64,000 bases of DNA from positions 992,001-1,056,000 of the forward strand of contig NZ_JAZHOH010000001.1 in the NCBI RefSeq assembly GCF_040419245.1. Direction: 5' to 3'. This DNA comes from Ewingella sp. CoE-038-23 (lineage in GTDB: Bacteria > Pseudomonadota > Gammaproteobacteria > Enterobacterales > Enterobacteriaceae). The translations under genes were made by a program, and so were the position numbers. Shown one piece after another: positions 62,557-64,000 of the stretch (positions are counted from its first letter, which is position 1; every line of letters begins with the position of its first letter). The notes beneath the pieces were generated by a model that searched no databases, was not told the DNA's origin, and worked only from the letters and a program-made list of their open reading frames with translations.

Positions 62557-63765
62557 TTAGCCGAACCAGTGGTGGAACATCAGTTTGATATAATCCACGA
62601 TGCGGCCGAAGAAGCCCCCTTCTTTGACTTCATTCAGCACCACCAGAGGGCGCTCGTCAATGGTTTTACCATCAAGCTGGAAGTTGATAGAGCCAACTAC
62701 CTGATTTTTCTGCAATGGTGCGTGCAGCTCAGGGTTGGTCAACACGTAGCTGGCTTTCAAATCTTTCATGCGGCCGCGTGGAATGGTCAGGTAAGCGTCT
62801 TTATCAACGCCCAGCGCGACGCGGTCGGTGTCGCCAAACCAGACTGGCTCAGAGGCAAATTCTTTACCGGCTTTCAGTGGAGAGACGGTTTCGAAGAAAC
62901 GGAAGCCCCAGGTCAGCAGTTTTTTACTTTCAACTTCACGGCCTTTATAGGTGTGACCCCCCATCACGGCGGAGATCAGGCGCATCTGGCCTTCAGTTGC
63001 CGAAGCCACCAGGTTGTAGCCCGCGGACTCAGTGTGACCGGTTTTGATGCCGTCAACGTTCAGGCTGGTGTCCCACAACAGGCCATTACGGTTGGTCTGG
63101 CGGATGTTGTTGAAGGTGAACTCTTTCTCTTTGTAGGTCGCGTACTCTTCCGGCACGTCACGGATAAGCGCCTGACCGATCAGCGCCATGTCGCGCGCCG
63201 AGCTGAACTGCCCTGCGGCGTCCAGACCGTGAACCGTGCCAAAGTGGGTGTTTTTCAGACCCAGCGCGTTCACGTAGTTATTCATCAAGCCAACAAATGC
63301 GTCTTGGCTGCCCGCGACGTAGTCGGCCATCGCCACACAGGCATCGTTGCCGGATTGCAAAATGATGCCACGGTTCAGCTCAGAAACCGCGACGCGATCG
63401 CCCGGCTTGAGGAACATCAGGGAGGAGCCTTTGAATACCGGGTTGCCGGTCGCCCACGCGTCCTGACCCACGGTAACCATATCGTTTGGCGTGATTTTGC
63501 CCGCTTTGATGGATTGACCGATAACATAACTGGTCATCATTTTGGTCAAACTGGCAGGGTCACGGCGTGCGTCAGCATTCATTTCAGCCAGCACTTTGCC
63601 TGAGTTGTAATCGATCAGGATATAGGCTTCAGCATCAATTTGCGGGACGCCGGGGATCATCGTCTTTAAATTAACATCGTCGGCATAGGCGGACGCTGCA
63701 CAAAGGCTCAGAGCTGTGCCAAAAGCCAAGCTTTTGACGAGAAGTGGGGTAGTTACAAGTTTCAT
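62557..63765 (-). CDS. dacA: D-alanyl-D-alanine carboxypeptidase DacA (PBP5)
   Basis: PBP5 trims the terminal D-Ala from peptidoglycan peptides in the periplasm. The 402-residue product has a signal peptide (about 1-29, ending AYADD), the penicillin-binding motifs SLTK (Ser72-Lys75), SGN (in [10 protein letters not shown]) and KTG ([11 protein letters not shown]), and a C-terminal amphipathic membrane anchor ([17 protein letters not shown]). Gene order dacA-ybeD-lipB-lipA matches E. coli. Confidence 0.96.
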   Translation of the reverse strand: MKLVTTPLLVKSLAFGTALSLCAASAYADDVNLKTMIPGVPQIDAEAYILIDYNSGKVLAEMNADARRDPASLTKMMTSYVIGQSIKAGKITPNDMVTVGQDAWATGNPVFKGSSLMFLKPGDRVAVSELNRGIILQSGNDACVAMADYVAGSQDAFVGLMNNYVNALGLKNTHFGTVHGLDAAGQFSSARDMALIGQALIRDVPEEYATYKEKEFTFNNIRQTNRNGLLWDTSLNVDGIKTGHTESAGYNLVASATEGQMRLISAVMGGHTYKGREVESKKLLTWGFRFFETVSPLKAGKEFASEPVWFGDTDRVALGVDKDAYLTIPRGRMKDLKASYVLTNPELHAPLQKNQVVGSINFQLDGKTIDERPLVVLNEVKEGGFFGRIVDYIKLMFHHWFG

Positions 63766-63894
63766 GATAGGGACAGCAACATCCGTAGAAGTAAGTTAAA
63801 AACGTGCCACACTATAGCAGAAGCGACATATTCAGACATCTGCGATTACAGCGGCTTGAAAGTGTTTACCCTTTTTTACCAATTTCACATTGGT

Positions 63895-63920
63895 GGAAAA
63901 AACGGGGCCGTAGCCCCGTT
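63895..63920 (-). terminator. Intrinsic terminator of rlpA
   Basis: AACGGGGC / GCCCCGTT stem with a 4-nt loop is followed on the minus strand by TTTTTCC. It lies between the rlpA end and dacA. Confidence 0.85.
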
Positions 63921-63956
63921 AAGGAAATGCATCTCGTCTCGCGATGATTTAGCGCA

Positions 63957-64000
63957 TCACAGGGCTGAGACAACAAACGACTGCTGCTGGGCTTCGCTAG
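63957..64000 (-). CDS. rlpA: C-terminal end of RlpA (septal SPOR lipoprotein), partial
   Basis: The minus strand at the window edge encodes ...SEAQQQSFVVSAL followed by TGA (63959-63957). This ending fits the SPOR domain C-terminus of RlpA, which precedes dacA in E. coli. Only 13 full codons are visible, so the call rests largely on synteny. Confidence 0.55.
   Translation of the reverse strand, partial: SEAQQQSFVVSAL

Noticed and set aside
62524..63603. 359-residue open frame on the plus strand opposite dacA
   Set aside because: DacA on the other strand has all penicillin-binding motifs; this frame has no recognisable features or ribosome binding site.

Overview
The window reads as chromosomal DNA of a Gram-negative enteric bacterium (order Enterobacterales). 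The right end carries the order-typical run cspE, crcB, ybeM, tatE, lipA, lipB, ybeD, dacA and the tail of rlpA, in the Escherichia coli order but with extra genes inserted. The genus cannot be fixed from sequence alone; a Yersiniaceae/Hafniaceae-like host (Rahnella, Rouxiella, Serratia, Hafnia type) is plausible.

Positions 464-41645 hold an apparently complete second (lateral, 'flag-2') flagellar system. Its parts are: export gate and C-ring genes flhA-flhB-fliR-fliQ-fliP-fliN-fliM (minus strand); the sigma54 activator lafK with fliE-F-G-H-I-J (plus strand); flgA-flgM-flgN (minus) divergent from flgB-to-flgL plus lafW (plus); a ToxR-like membrane regulator (lafZ) with a small exported partner; the lateral flagellin lafA; then fliD-S-T-K-L, fliA (sigma28), motA and motB. 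No chemotaxis genes are present, and FliM lacks the N-terminal CheY-binding peptide.

The most unusual part is a cargo block between fliJ and flgN (13798-19978). It encodes a CTP:glycerol-3-phosphate cytidylyltransferase (TagD-like), a CDP-glycerol glycerophosphotransferase (TagB/TagF-like), a TacA/TacT-type toxin-antitoxin pair with its own palindromic operators, an 853-residue fusion of GT2, GT25-like and glycerophosphotransferase-like domains, and a FliB-like protein (flagellin lysine methylase family). I infer that these genes decorate the lateral filament with glycosyl and glycerol-phosphate groups. Three canonical sigma54 promoters lie in the locus: before flgB, before fliD, and before the FliB-like/fusion operon. 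Each has the palindrome CGGAA-N7-TTCCG 50-63 bp upstream. This is a candidate LafK enhancer that places the modification genes in the flagellar regulon.

Downstream (41651-49674) are a MepH-like NlpC/P60 endopeptidase, a GntR/FCD regulator, a candidate minus-strand small RNA, a 59-residue unknown protein, an exported Ppx/GppA-like protein, a prolyl-oligopeptidase-family serine peptidase, a Fur-box-preceded siderophore/metal-type binding protein and a DUF2076 protein.

The last part (49843-64000) has cspE, a TetR/Bcr-CflA drug efflux pair with an operator palindrome, a 31-residue membrane protein missed by length cut-offs, crcB under a fluoride riboswitch, a GNAT acetyltransferase, a MocR regulator divergent from a binding protein-ybeM pair, a polar amino acid ABC transporter, tatE, the lipoylation genes lipA and lipB, ybeD, dacA and the end of rlpA. 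No tRNA, rRNA, CRISPR array, insertion sequence or prophage was seen.
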